A stretch of 64,000 nucleotides of DNA, taken from contig CM041196.1 in the NCBI GenBank assembly GCA_023078555.1, positions 8,629,985 to 8,693,984 of the forward strand, written 5' to 3'. A program made the position numbers and the translations under genes. Below, in pieces: positions 1 to 11,700 of the stretch. Source of the DNA: Ulva prolifera (lineage: Eukaryota; Chlorophyta; Ulvophyceae; Ulvales; Ulvaceae). How positions within the stretch are numbered: the stretch's first letter is position 1; the number at the start of each line of letters is the position of its first letter. The notes under the pieces are model-generated. The model was not told the DNA's origin and did no database searches. It saw nothing but the letters and a program-made list of their open reading frames with translations.

Positions 1-1130
1 TCTGCGGCCTCTAGGATGATGCGGCCGGTGATCTGAAACAGCAGCGTCACGTACGAGCTCTGCGTGTGCCCGGCCTTGGCGAAGGCCCACAGCAGGGACT
101 GCAGGGAGCGCAGGCCGCTGTGGCCCGCAGCGCCGTTGTGGTCACACCAGCGCACGGCCGCCTGCGCGACCCGCTGCAGCACACGCTTGCGGTCGATCCC
201 GAGCTTCGTCAGCGCCGCCGCAAACATGGACAGCGAGTGGAGGTCCCAGGAGCCGAGGCCTCGCCGCAGGATAGTGTCGAGGGCGGCGGTGACGGTGTGA
301 GGCTCCAGGGGTGCGCTGGACGCGGAGCACGCGCGGAAGACCATCGCCGGGCAGCGCCCGTCTGGCGGGCAGGAGGCGGTGAGCTCCTGGAGGAGCATCT
401 CAGGCAGGCCCTGTGGGCCCAGGCGGCACCTGTGGAAGGATGCAGCGACCTCGAAGAGCATGCGTTCATCGCAGTCTTGAAGGTGGTGCGCTAGTGCTGC
501 ATTGATGATCTCCATGCCGGGATGTCTTCGCACGCTTGCGAAGCTACACTCCCGCTGAGCAAGCTGCAAAGATGTATCGCGTCGCGCTTGTGCGGTCCGG
601 GCATGAATGGTACCGATGGTGGTCCAAGAGGTGACCACGAATTGGGCATGCACGTCTACGCGCTGGATTCTACCACCACTCAGAGGGTGTCAGAGGCGGC
701 ATTTTCTGAATTCGAGCATGACAAACAGCATAGCTGCCCTGCTATCGCTTCGTGACAAGGCAGGACAACCGTCACAGCTGAAAATGAAATGTACCTTTGA
801 AAGCAGAGAGTAGCAGGCGCTAGTGTTAATCTGGTCCAACAGGTGAGAATGTCGGTGAGCAGCAGATAGAACATCATCAGATACTTTACTTCGCCTTATC
901 TCAGCCAGCAGCTTCCTCTCGGTCATCGGGGACGTGCGGAAGGATGCGTCCCGCTCCACCGCTGCTGCGCCTGCCCACACTTGCCTCGTACCCGGCGGGA
1001 CTGGCAGCGACAGCGATCCATGTGCCTCTGAATAGCTGGCTTTACGCCCCTGCGGGCGCGCGTACAAGGCACTTTGCGCGAAGCAGTGGCGGGAAAGTGT
1101 CGTTGTTGGTTGAATTGCCCTCAGCTCCAT
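1..1130 (-). CDS. FASTK/RAP-type organellar RNA-binding protein, N-terminal part (runs off window)
   Basis: Two exons read 1130..795 and 563..1. The donor (AAG|GTACAT) and acceptor (TTTGCAG) join in phase 0, and about 300 codons stay open to the window edge. The first ~70 residues are rich in Arg, Ser and Ala with few acidic residues, as in a chloroplast or mitochondrial transit peptide. The rest is helical-repeat-like, with short motifs such as LLWAFAKAGH (about 97-68), FAAALTKLGI and FEVAASFHRC. These are typical of the degenerate repeats of FAST-kinase-like/RAP/OPR proteins, which are abundant in green algae and act in organellar RNA processing. The defining C-terminal RAP domain would lie outside the window, so OPR-like versus FASTK-like cannot be settled. 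The family call is from motif style; the target RNA is unknown. Confidence 0.6.
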
Positions 1131-1915
1131 GGTAGACCGGTAACTTTAATTCCTACCCTCCTCAACCCGCATGATAGTCACGATGAGAATGCTAGTGATT
1201 GCTAAGGCGTGCTCGATCTGGGACAAGCCCGCCCGTAACAGCACATCGGTTCATGCCATTGCATGACATCACAACGGGCTCTGGGTCATCAGCACACATT
1301 CATGCATGTAGTCTGAGGCTATCTGTGGATGGACACAATCTTCTGCATTTCAGGCAACGGCGCAGCACAGAACACCATGTGTGACACGGTCGCGCCCCTG
1401 CAATCCTGGTTTTGGGCAGAATGTCCTAACATGCACGCAACGCCACGACGTTATTGAGAATCAGTGTATCTCTTCTTGCTGGAACTTCTTGCGTTTGGTA
1501 TCTGCGCGTGAGGCTTCACGTATCTTGCGGAGTTTTCTGGCCATCGAGATATCGGGGTTAACGGCCGCTGAGATTCGGTGCATCTTGCTGGGCCGGATGC
1601 GTACGTCGTGACAGCGCGGAATCAGTGAGAGACGCAGCCCTCAATTCATAGTGGAGACAATGCCGCTGCCTCGTCATGATGAGGACGCACATTGATCTCG
1701 GATGCAGCAGCGGTGTCGAGATGATGCGCTGCACTCACACAGGCATCGCGTCCAAGTCCGTGGAGAGCGTTACACCAAGCATCACACCGTCAGGCAGCAA
1801 TGTAATACCAGCCTCTAGTAAGTCCTTGAAAAACGGACACAAGTACCACATGCGCTGGGAGGAAGTCACCAGCAGCACTGCCCAAACTAAACGGCAGCAA
1901 CTACAGCTGGCATCA
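1131..1915. other. Intergenic gap without supported gene
   Basis: This lies between the 5' end of the FASTK/RAP-type gene and the 3' end of AP-4 beta, both on the minus strand. Only short unsupported reading frames are present. It probably holds the promoter of the former and the 3' UTR of the latter. Confidence 0.5.
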
Positions 1916-4900
1916 TCACAGAGACTTGATGTACTGACCGACCGTGTCACTCCAGAGGCTCTGCATCGCGCTGGCGACCTCGGAGTCCTCGCTGTGGATC
2001 GTCACAGAGAGTTCCGGATTTTGGCCAGCACTCTGAGACAGCTGGTACTGCAGATACACCGCAACAGAGGTGTCCACATGCTGCGCAAACAGGAATCCGC
2101 CTTCAGGACCCTCCGCAAACACCTGCACATGTGTATGAGCGTCAGCGCCCCTGTGATACTTGATCTGCCACTTTCAGCTACGCACATGCACACTGCACAT
2201 GCATCGCCGGCGCCCGAGGCCCACCTTGATGTTGTGTGGCTCCAGTGCCGCATGCATGCCAGAGAACGGCCGCGGCTGCTGAGTCATTAACGCCATCGCA
2301 GACTCGGAGTTCAGCGGTAGTGCAACGCGCACGGGCGACGGTGTATGCGCCTCCAGCCGCGCCCACGCCTCGCTGAATGCCCCTTTGTTAGTCACCGCCG
2401 CGGCATCGAACGCCATCGGGTTGCGTGCAGCTGCTCCGGCCACCTGCGGCGCTGCGGCGCCACCCAAGCCGTCCAGGCCTGCCAGAAAGTCATCCCCCCC
2501 TCCGCCCGGCCCCGCTGCGGCCCCGCTCCCCCCGCCAGAGGTTCCCGCACCCTCTGGGCCACCAACATCCAGCAGCTGCGCCTCGTGCGACTCCTCCATG
2601 ACGTCCCCTTCCGCATGCTCCCACGCCCCAGAGTCGCGGGCGTCTGGCGCCTCATCAGCCGGCACGACACGCAGCGTGTGTGCAGCTGGGTCGACAAACG
2701 ACCGCGCCGGGCGCTCGTAGATCACAGCCAGTGAGTTGAACTCGCTCATCAGCTCGTGGTGCAGCGTCTCGCCAGCATCCTCAGCCGCAGGGGGCACCTG
2801 GAATGACCCCGAGAGCATGTGGCGAGCTATGCCGGGCCCGGCCGCAAACGCGCCGTGAACCATGCGTGCCGCGTCCGCGACTGCGGCCTCCAAGTCCTGC
2901 AGCCCCCGAACCAGCACTTTGCGCAACACGGGCAGCGTCATCGGCGCGCGGCACAGCGCGACTCGTGCCGTGGCAAACATGAGCTCCACCTTTGTCACCG
3001 CTGCGAGCGTGTCCCAGCGGTCCACAAAGTCCTCCAGCACGTACGGCGTCTGCATGCAAGGCATGCTGTCACCGGCAGCAGGGATGGGCATCTGCATGCA
3101 GAGGGAGAGGCGGCCGCACCGGCTCGGCGTCAGCGGGGTCGGCAACGCCCTGCACGACCATCTCTGCACGGAGCCAAAGGTATGCCGCAGCGGCCTCCGC
3201 GGACTCGAGGTCCGCTAGCGGCAGCGCTTGAATGGTGGCGCCGTACGGCGCAGCCACGTCCGGGAATCGCCGCACGATGTCCTTCAGAACCAGAACCGTC
3301 TGCACAGCATGCAACAATATGCATGCAGCCCCCTCGGACACAAACATGCCGCAGCAAGAGGTCTGTGCGGCTGCCCGGGGGCAGCACAGGGCTGTTTACG
3401 GGGTGCACACCTCGGACACCAGGTGGGCGTCGCCGGAGGAGAGGAGGTCCATGAGGGTCTCGATGAGGCCGGCCGACTCGACGCAGAGCACGATGTGCGC
3501 GAGCGCCTGGATCGCCGCGCGGCTGGTCCCCGGCTCTCGGTCCTGCACAGCACCCACGCCCTCTTTCACACCTATCAACACGCTGGAACTGGCGCTGCGT
3601 CGAGGCCTGCACGTGGCCGCTGCACAGCGCCCAGCGCCGCGAAGTGCAACATGACACCGGATGAAGCACGGCTCGGAGACATGGTCAGCGCTGAAGTGAA
3701 CACAACAGCATGTGCGTGCACCACCCAACACAGGTTAGCATGTGACTCATGCCACGCCACACGCCGGAGGCAGGAAGGGCACCTTGGAGTACTCCATGAG
3801 CTCGGAGACGAGGGTGACCTGGTTGCCGTCAGTGGCGAGGTGCTGCAGGATGCTGATCTTCTTCTGCTTCACGTACGTCGTGTCGCTGTGGCGGCAGAAG
3901 AACTGTGCGTAGTCGTCGGCGAAGCCGTACGGCGCCTGCTGCACAAGCAGCCAGATGTGGCACAGCCCCGCCAGCGCCACCTCGGGGTCTGGGTGCCGAC
4001 ACAGCGCATACAGCGGCTTCTTCACGCGCTGCAGTGCCTGTGAGTACCTGCAGGCACACGGTGGTGTCGTCACACCGCGGGCCGGCCGGGGTGTGGTGCG
4101 TGTGCCCGTGCGGAGGCGGGGGAGGGAGCGCACCAGAACTCGTTTGAGGTGGCACGTGCCCAGGTAAGCAGCGCGTCAACGGCCGCGAGTACGGTCGCGG
4201 TGAACACAGAGAAGAGGCACGGCTCGACGGCGTCCATGAAGGCCGCGACCTGCGGTACCCCTGGCTCCTCGTGGCCAAAGGCCGTCGTGTTTGCCTCCCC
4301 GGGGATGAACCTCTTCGCGAGCGCCAGCAGCGCGGCCTGCTGGTGAGGCTCGTACTCCTGCATGCATGGCGGGGTGGATGTGCTGGCGCTACCGGAGCGG
4401 CCGGGGGCTGCGCATGGCGGCGGCGACGCACCGGCAGCCGCAGCATGAGGTCCACCACGAGGTCGGCGTCCTTGACGAGGACAGACTCGTCCTCGCGGTG
4501 CAGCTTCACGGCGACGCATGCATGGACGACCTCGGCGGAGGCGTCGCCCCGCATGAGCGCGTCGACACGGCCCCACAGGCGCGAGAGGTCGATGTCGGCT
4601 TCGGCGAGCGTGGCGACCTTGAGCACGGCGAGCGCGGCTGCGGCGCGCACCGCGGGGCTTGGGTCGTCCAGCAGCTTCTCCACCGGCGGCAGCATCACGT
4701 CCACCAGCGAAGGGATGCGCAGGCTGGTGAGCTGCTGCAGGGACGCTCGCCGGATTGTCTCGTCCGGGTCGGCGCAGCGGGCGGCGAGCAGGCCGGCGAT
4801 CATGGTGGCAATCTGCATCCACGCAGTTGCGCTGTTGTGTGACAGCAGGAGAGCTCCCGGTGGGAGTGCTGAGGAGCAGTGGAGTGGGGGCAAACCGCCT

Positions 4901-5263
4901 GGTCGTACGGAGCAACAAGCGCAAACACGCCATACAGCATCTTGGGGGGTATGTCCTTCCGCGCCTCCAGCTCAACGATAAACCTCTTCACGGCGTCCTT
5001 GATGTTGACGCCCGTAGCGGCGAACTGCATTGCCTTTCGGGCCAGCTCATTGGCTTTGATCAGGCGGTCCTCAACGCCTTTGGGAGTGTTTGTGGGCATG
5101 GCAATGAGCTGCAGCGACATGTAGGCGGTCACGTACGCGGCACAGCAGCACATAACGAATTCACTGACTTCCGAGAACGTACGTGATCGAGCCCTTTGAG
5201 CAAGTCGACGACTTCTTGGGCGCCATGAGCACGATGCCGCGATTGCTTGCCCATCTTTCCCAT
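1916..5263 (-). CDS. AP4B1: AP-4 adaptor complex beta subunit
   Basis: Beta subunit of adaptor complex AP-4, which sorts cargo at the trans-Golgi network. The start at 5263 gives a 27-codon first exon (5263..5183); exon 2 starts at 5108; the last exon is about 2164..1916. Regions follow plant AP-4 beta in order. They are a conserved N-terminal helix (GVNIKDAVKRFIVEL), HEAT/adaptin repeats (DETIRRASLQQLTSLR; then FFCRHSDTTYVKQKKISIL near 3.86 kb), PYVLEDFVDRW near 3.03 kb, and the trunk end EFNSLAVIYERP near 2.73 kb. A Gly/Ala/Pro-rich hinge follows, then the C-terminal platform (MHAALEPHNIK; last exon). The YVK...EL.EY and EFNSL.VIY signatures separate it from AP-1/2/3 beta. The coding strand is very GC-rich. 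Some internal exon borders between 3.2 and 4.4 kb are not fully resolved. Confidence 0.88.
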
Positions 5264-5572
5264 CTGACAACAATGAGCTGTACTATGCTGCAGATAGTTC
5301 AAACTAGGATGACCATTTGAACAATGAAATCGCCATCTGCTGTCAGGTATCTGGCACCAGCAGCGGTCAACAGCTGCTATGGCAAGTGGGAGCTGTCCAT
5401 CGCACGCGATCACGCAAAACCACCCACAACGTACTCACCTGATTTCACATCACAGGCGCGACCGCCTTTGTTGCAGTGTCTGAGCGATGGACGCCCGACG
5501 GGGCTCACGTACCAATTAATTGTGCCAGTAGCCACTACAGCACATATCTGTCAGCTGTTAAGAACAGGTCTC
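5264..5572. promoter_or_regulatory. Short head-to-head intergenic region, putative bidirectional promoter
   Basis: About 0.3 kb separates the AP-4 beta start (5263, minus) from the preferred start of the phosphatase gene (5573, plus). An in-frame upstream ATG at 5324 would leave only 60 bp, too little for two 5' UTRs, which is one reason to prefer the later start. I see no clear TATA box. Confidence 0.4.
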
Positions 5573-7956
5573 ATGTTTTACAAAAGCTTTCATGGCCGTG
5601 GCAGAGCGAGTAGCGATACCTCTGACACACAACTCGCACTGCAGATCGTAGCTGGACGGTTGCTTTCGACGAGGCAGCAAAGTGCACTCGCTCAAGCTAC
5701 GAGAGCATCTGTGTCGCTGTGGGCAGACCAAGAGTTGATGGATGTCCAAAAGGCCTCACTTGAAGACGTGTTCAAGAAGTACACTCGATTGAGTAGGGAA
5801 AGGAAGTGCTTTGTGATAGACGTGCGGCCATACAAGGACTGGAAGAGGAGGCATTTGCTTTTGTCATATTGTATTCGCCTATCTGCCAATGGAAAAGCGC
5901 TAGTAGACTATAGCAAGAATCGATACGACCAGAAGTGGTCCCAGGTGTGTATGTACAAGGCATGATTGTCCCGTTGCTGGGCTTCCATGTGTAGCACGTT
6001 TGCGCACAACATTGCTCTCTGAATGCCGCAGGGTGTATGGTGGAACACTGATATTATCATTGTCGGGGAGTCAGGGCTGAAGCGGGACCATGAGGTTGCC
6101 AATTTCCTGGCACATGAGGCCAAGTGCCACAGCGTCGCCGTCTGTAGAGATGGGATCACGGCTTTCGAGACTGCACATCCATACCTTGTGGGGCAATCCT
6201 TGAATGCACACCGTGGCCTAGTGTACCCGTCCCCAGTCGCCCCTAATGTCTTTCTTGGCAACTGGGCCAATGCCGAAGATTCGGAAAAGCTCAAGCACCT
6301 GCGCATTGGGAGGGTCCTCACGATCCACAATGATCCAAAAAAGCTCACGCTTCCGGGTGCGCTACAGACATGTCATCCGGACGCCATCGTGACCCTGCTG
6401 CACAAACACCCTCTGTGCTATTCCACATGCAGCACCCGGCCAGGAACAAGACGTCCCAGCCTGGACTCCCAGGGCTCAGCCGACGGGCTCCGGAGCGTGG
6501 ATGCTGGCATTGCTCTGGACCCGATCACCGTCTCGCATCACCCCCGCATGAATGGTGTGCCGCTGCTGTCCAGGAGGCATCAGGCACATGGCGATCACGG
6601 CTCCAGACCTGCCTACGACAGACATCGCCACGTTTTTCGCTGCAACCTATGTCTTCATCGAGGAGGCTGTGTCAGCAGAGAAGCCTGTCCCAGTGTTGAT
6701 ACACTGCGGCGCCGGCGCATCTCGATCTGCAGCCATCTGCGCGGCATACTTCATGCGCAAGAAGTCCTGGTCCGCGGCCAGAGCGCTGGTGCACCTGCTG
6801 TCGTGCAGGTCAGCCGTCTGCCCGAATGAGGGCTTCTGGCGGCAGCTATGCGCCTTTGAGACGGTTCTGGGGATCCCTAAACCACAGCAGAGCGACCCGC
6901 ATGCCCCACCCATTGTCAGCGAGGCATACGGGGACCTCGGGGAGATCCAGATCAAGGCAGATGCTGCCGGGGAGCGTGTACAGGTGGACATTCGCGATGG
7001 CAATGCGGAGCCTGGTGCGCTTCTTGTGCGGCCAGGTATCGTATAGCGCATCGTCTGCGCAGGCAGACATGCTATAGTTCGATGATGTGGTGCTGGGCAC
7101 TGTGTCACTGTCTCCTTGTGCAGCCAAACGCCCCCGCGGGGACGATGCGGACCGGAATGGCGGCGCCGAGGGTGTGAAGAAGACACGCCCGGCCGGTGAG
7201 CATCTGCGGGTGTCAGTCAAGATTGATGTCTTGAAAGATGGTGAGTTTGTCAGCGAGATCAATCTGCCAGACATGAAGCCTTTGCAAGTGTGCACACTCG
7301 GCCGCAGCCCTCAGGCATCCATACCACTGCAGCATCCCTCGCTATCGCGAATTCATGCGCAGCTGGAGGTCGGCCTCCGAGGTGAGCTGCAGCTTGTAGA
7401 CCGCGGCTCTGGTGTGATTCTGCTGCTCGTTTGCATGGGCGGCTATGGCAAGATGTGGCTGGGGCACCTCCTGGGGCCTGTGACTACCCAAACAGTACTG
7501 ACGCTCGCCTGACCTGGTTGCAGTGCATGGAACAAATGTCAATGGATTGTGGGTGAAGGCTAAGCAATCCAAGGTGCTGTCCAATCGCTGTTGCACCGTC
7601 CTGAACTGCTCCTAAATGGGTCCAGCAGTGAACGAATTATGAATCAGAGGACCACGCAGCACATGCACCCATCAGGCACTCTGCTAAGTATGCAGTCGCT
7701 GCCCGTGTTCCATGTGGCAGTGAGTTGGTGTCGGTGCCACACCTGAGGCTTGGTCTGCTACTGCACGCACTGCTGTCACACCAGCTGCCTGTCTTCAATA
7801 TCCCGGTGGCATTCCTGGCGCAATGTGCCAGGCATATGCATCTGCAAGAGTGATTTGCGCTTATGATGTGTGCAGGTGCTGACCGTTGGGGCAAAGTTCA
7901 GGCTTGGAGCCAGCTCCAGAACATACTGCATCAAGGCAATTGATATTCACGAGTAG
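5573..7956 (+). CDS. Rhodanese + dual-specificity phosphatase + FHA protein
   Basis: Six exons join in phase: 5573..5944, 6032..6356, 6574..7035, 7124..7411, 7524..7573 and 7876..7956 (525 aa). Residues ~45-150 resemble a rhodanese-like domain (CFVIDVRPYKDWKRRHLLLS), but no Cys active loop is obvious. Residues ~165-330 are a dual-specificity phosphatase beginning at PNVFLGNWANAED. Its P-loop HCGAGASRS has the catalytic Cys (codon ~277) and Arg, so it should be active. A basic stretch (KRPRGDD...VKK) looks like a nuclear localisation signal. The C-terminus is an FHA phosphothreonine-binding domain (LGRSPQASIPL, SLSRIHAQLE, VHGTNVNG, FRLGASS). Rhodanese-DSP pairs are known in STYXL1/MKP-type proteins; adding an FHA domain suggests recruitment to phosphoproteins. 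The start is uncertain (5324 is in frame). Confidence 0.8.
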
Positions 7957-8782
7957 GATGGGCTAATGCCACCTGTGGCAGCTTGTTCTACCATGACATC
8001 GACTAGCCTCTTGCACAGTTGATAACGCCAAACAGGGTCCAGGAAGCGCTGAAATATTGCGCTCCCATGCGCCCGGGCAGTCTTGTTATAACCACGTCCT
8101 TTACAGGGCGGCCGACTAGGCAGTTGCATGATCAAGAGGCTTGTATCATACTTGATAGGCCAAAACGTGGCGCTGACTCAGGAACGGTAAGGCAGAACTT
8201 GACACCGTCGTCAAGGTGTAATGAAATGTGAGCAAGCCGTGTGGCACATCTGCAGGTTCAGGTAACTGCTGACCTGGTGCCAATCGAAGACAGTGGTGTA
8301 GCTGCACACCGAGATCGTAGCAGGCCGGACTATTTGGTGAGGCGGCTAGCACCGCTGTGTAATTGGCTTTGCTGTCACGTATGAAGTCAGCGATGCATGT
8401 CTTGGCTGCTTACAATAATATTACTGCAACAGGAGTATGGCTGCCAACACATTGCCTGGGGCGGTAGCTGCGGACGACCTCCTCTTGCATGATTCGTCTT
8501 CACATTATTTCACAGTTTAGTCGATCTGGTTATGTCAGCAGGACCACTGCAGATCCAGCGTGCCGCATATGGTTGTGTAGATGCTTGCATGCATTGATCT
8601 GCACATGACAGGCCATCGATACGCAGCACGCCGATGGTGCTTCGCCAAAGTGACAATAACTTTGCCGGAGTGGGAGGTGCTGAAGCATGCAGCTTCATGT
8701 ATCCGCAGAACGGTATGAACGTGTGTTGGTTCGTCAAGGAATGCGTTTTGAGATTGAGCTGGACACACGGCATTTTCGGTAC
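7957..8782. other. Gap between phosphatase gene and HAP2
   Basis: No supported gene. Short frames on both strands have no recognisable domain. The region should contain the phosphatase 3' UTR and the HAP2 promoter and 5' UTR. An in-frame ATG at 8687 would extend HAP2 upstream. Confidence 0.4.
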
Positions 8783-11700
8783 ATGGCTTCGCCATTTCGC
8801 ACGTGCGCACATGCGAATACAGGTATTTATTGCGTGAATAAAGCTTTGAGTGTGGTCTTCATAGGCTGTTTGTACCTGTGCGCGGTGAACGCAGGCTTGC
8901 TTGCGTCCTCGTCACTGGAGAAGTGCGTGCGAACGGAACGGGTGAGGCGCTAGCATTTTTCCATGCGCATTCTCCAAACATAAGCTCCACTCGTGCCTAA
9001 AATAATTTTGTTCCGTAGGATGGTCCTGTCGATGACTGCCAAGAGAAAATATTCACAGTGCTGACCCTTGAGGGTGGCCAAAGCCTTGCCACTGAATCAC
9101 TCGAATACAGTCTAGCCTGCACCAGGCAAGGATTTCGAAACTTCTTTCACCCTTTTGACATGCACATCCAGTAAAGCAGAGGCTCAACCAGCGCTGCTTG
9201 TGCTGCAGTGAGGATGGAGTTTGTCCCTGCTCATGTGACTACAGCCAAGACACATCGTGCAGCTGCCGGGACTTGGAGGGTGTCCTGTCCGTACAGGTTA
9301 CAAAGTCGGCGGTATCTCTGCTTTACCCTCTTATATACGCACGCACGGTCAACTATGCCCCAATCGAAAAGGCTGTTTACAAGCAGAACTGCCGTGACGG
9401 TGCCCTAGATGACAACCCCACCTGCGGATGGTACATGCTGGATGGTCAAAGAGTCGCAGACAGCCAGGTTCCACTCACGCGTGTTGTGCTGTATACAGAC
9501 CTAACTTGACAACCTTTGTGCGTCAGCTGACACGAACACTCTGCCGCTCATGTGCTGCAGGGATTCTGCTGCAGCTGCAGCTCGGGGCAGATCTGGCAGG
9601 ACACTCTCGGTGAAGCACGGCAATCCACACGGGCCGGCCTGAACTGTGACTACTTTGCAGACCCGTACCTGCCCGTCTTTGGTAGTCCGCCGGGGTCGGC
9701 GCACTGTCTGGTGTACCAGCCTGCCTGGTGTGCCTCGAGCTGAGGGCGGCCCCTGACGGCCTGCACCCAAAAGCATGCCCCAGCCTGGCTTGCCAGTGAC
9801 ACCCTTGACTGCGCTACCCCTCCTCGTACTTGCTCCAAAGGCACAGGTAGCTCCTGGCTGCAACTGGACCCCATGCGTCGACCCGAGATGCGGTGCAGGT
9901 GGGAGGTCTACTCCGTGCAAGAATCCGTCCTGGACTTTGCCATAACCATCACCGTGGACACGTCAGCTGCGCAATCAAGCAGCAATAAGACACAGGCTGA
10001 CTCCGCATCGACAGGTCTGCCGCCTGTGTCACAGGTGACCCTGGATCCAAGCTCCCCGGTTGGCTCCGCTGCCAGCGGCCGCGTGTCCGCACAGCTCACA
10101 GGCGACCTGATGCCATACCGCGCATTTCCAGTCCTCACTTCCCAAATGCTTCTGATGCCAGCCCTTTCGAGCATCTCGCAGCTCAACCCAGCAGAGTGGA
10201 TGCTTCTCGACCGAGGCATGGTCACCCTTGATGGCTCCGAGTGCAACAAAATCGGAGTCGGCTTTGACGCGTTCAGGTCACCGCCCAGCACGCCCATGCA
10301 TGAAGCAAGGCCGCACGCACTTCAGACACCGAATCACAGCGGTCGTAGCATCTGCAGTCACCATGGGCGCATGGCAGTGCAGGTTTCAGTCCGAGAAGTG
10401 CGGACGCACGATCGGCTCGTGCCTGGACAACCAGCTGCCGCAGCTGCAAGAGGTAGACGCCGAGCGCGAGCGCCAGGGCCTGCAGCCGCTGCACCTGGCC
10501 TCCCGCTACTCCCAGGCGGGCGTGCAGACGCTGCGCCTCAACCTGACCGCCGCGGCCGCCTCGCAGCAAGTGCAGCTCGCATTCCCGGTGCCGCAGATAA
10601 CGACATCCCTCATCACGCTCGAAGTCGCGGCCGACAGCCTCACGTTTGTCCAGAATGCCGCGCCAGGCGAGGTGCGGCAGCCACCACGCCGGGGGCGCTG
10701 CTCCGCTGCCCGCAGGTACAGGCCCCGCGCGGCGCTATTGAATGGCATGTGGCTGTGTGTGTGCAGATTGTGAGCGCGCGCGTCTGCAACGCCGCTGGCA
10801 CGGTATGCGACTCTGTGGCAGCGCTGAACAGTGCGGCGCTGGTGGTGCTGGTGGTACGCAACACGGGCGCCGTCGCCGCCGAGTACACGGTCACCTTTGG
10901 CGACTGCTCGCACCCAACGCAGCCGGTGCCCGCGCAGTCGGTGACCATCGCCGCAGGGGACACCGCCGAGCTCCGCTTTGAGGTGCTGCCTCCACCAGTC
11001 CTGTGCAGCGGCAGCGCACTTCCCACCGCCTGAACAGTCATCAGTTGCGCACAGAGTTGATCCTGCCTTGCTCTGTATGAGCATCGGACGCGCACCCTGG
11101 CGCAACTTCTCTCATGTAGCAGCCTCGATAGGGGCTGGAACTGCCGTGCGGCAGTGTCGCAGCGGCGCAGCTGCGGCTGCGCGTGTGCGCAACCGCACGC
11201 CGAGGCGGGTGTGCACTGCAATCCAGCACGTTGTTGGGCCGCCCCACCCGTGACCAATGCCTGCAGTTCTACATGACGACGGCGGAAGCCGCGTCAGAGG
11301 CAAACTGCACGGCGGTCATGTTTGACTCGCAGAACGCCATCACGGCAGAGGCCATGGTGGAATTTGGCGTGAATGCTACAGTTGTCGACGACCTGGCGGT
11401 GTCCGATGGTACGCGTGAAGACCTCTCCAGTGACGGCACTGCCGGCTCGGCGACCTGCCGGGACACGTGCGGCCTGGTGAACGTGCCATGCATGATATGG
11501 CGAAGATGTGGTTCAGAGCTGGCGCAGTTGGCAGGCGCCTGCATAGGCGTGCTGACAGTATGTGCGCCCCCTGGCTGACGCCTTGCATACACACAGCATG
11601 GCCCCAGAATTGCGCTGCCGTGTCGACCTGGGCCATGATGCCAGCGGCCACACTGTTCAGCAATTCAGGCTGCGTCCGAGGCTCATATCAGGCACCGCGT

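Noticed and set aside
1676..2290. 204-codon plus-strand frame
   Set aside because: It is antisense to the last exons of AP-4 beta and has no domain; long shadows are expected opposite GC-rich coding sequence.
2345..4981. Many overlapping plus-strand frames
   Set aside because: All lie opposite AP-4 beta exons whose frame matches a known family; composition is Arg/Ala-rich shadow.
5324..5572. Upstream ATG extending the phosphatase by 83 codons
   Set aside because: It would leave 60 bp to the divergent AP-4 beta start and the added sequence has no coding character; kept only as an alternative.
11183..11266. Open frame joining directly to HAP2 exon 8
   Set aside because: Splicing 10982 directly to 11267 gives the better family match (ELRFEFYMTTAEAA) in phase, so the open stretch before it is treated as intron.
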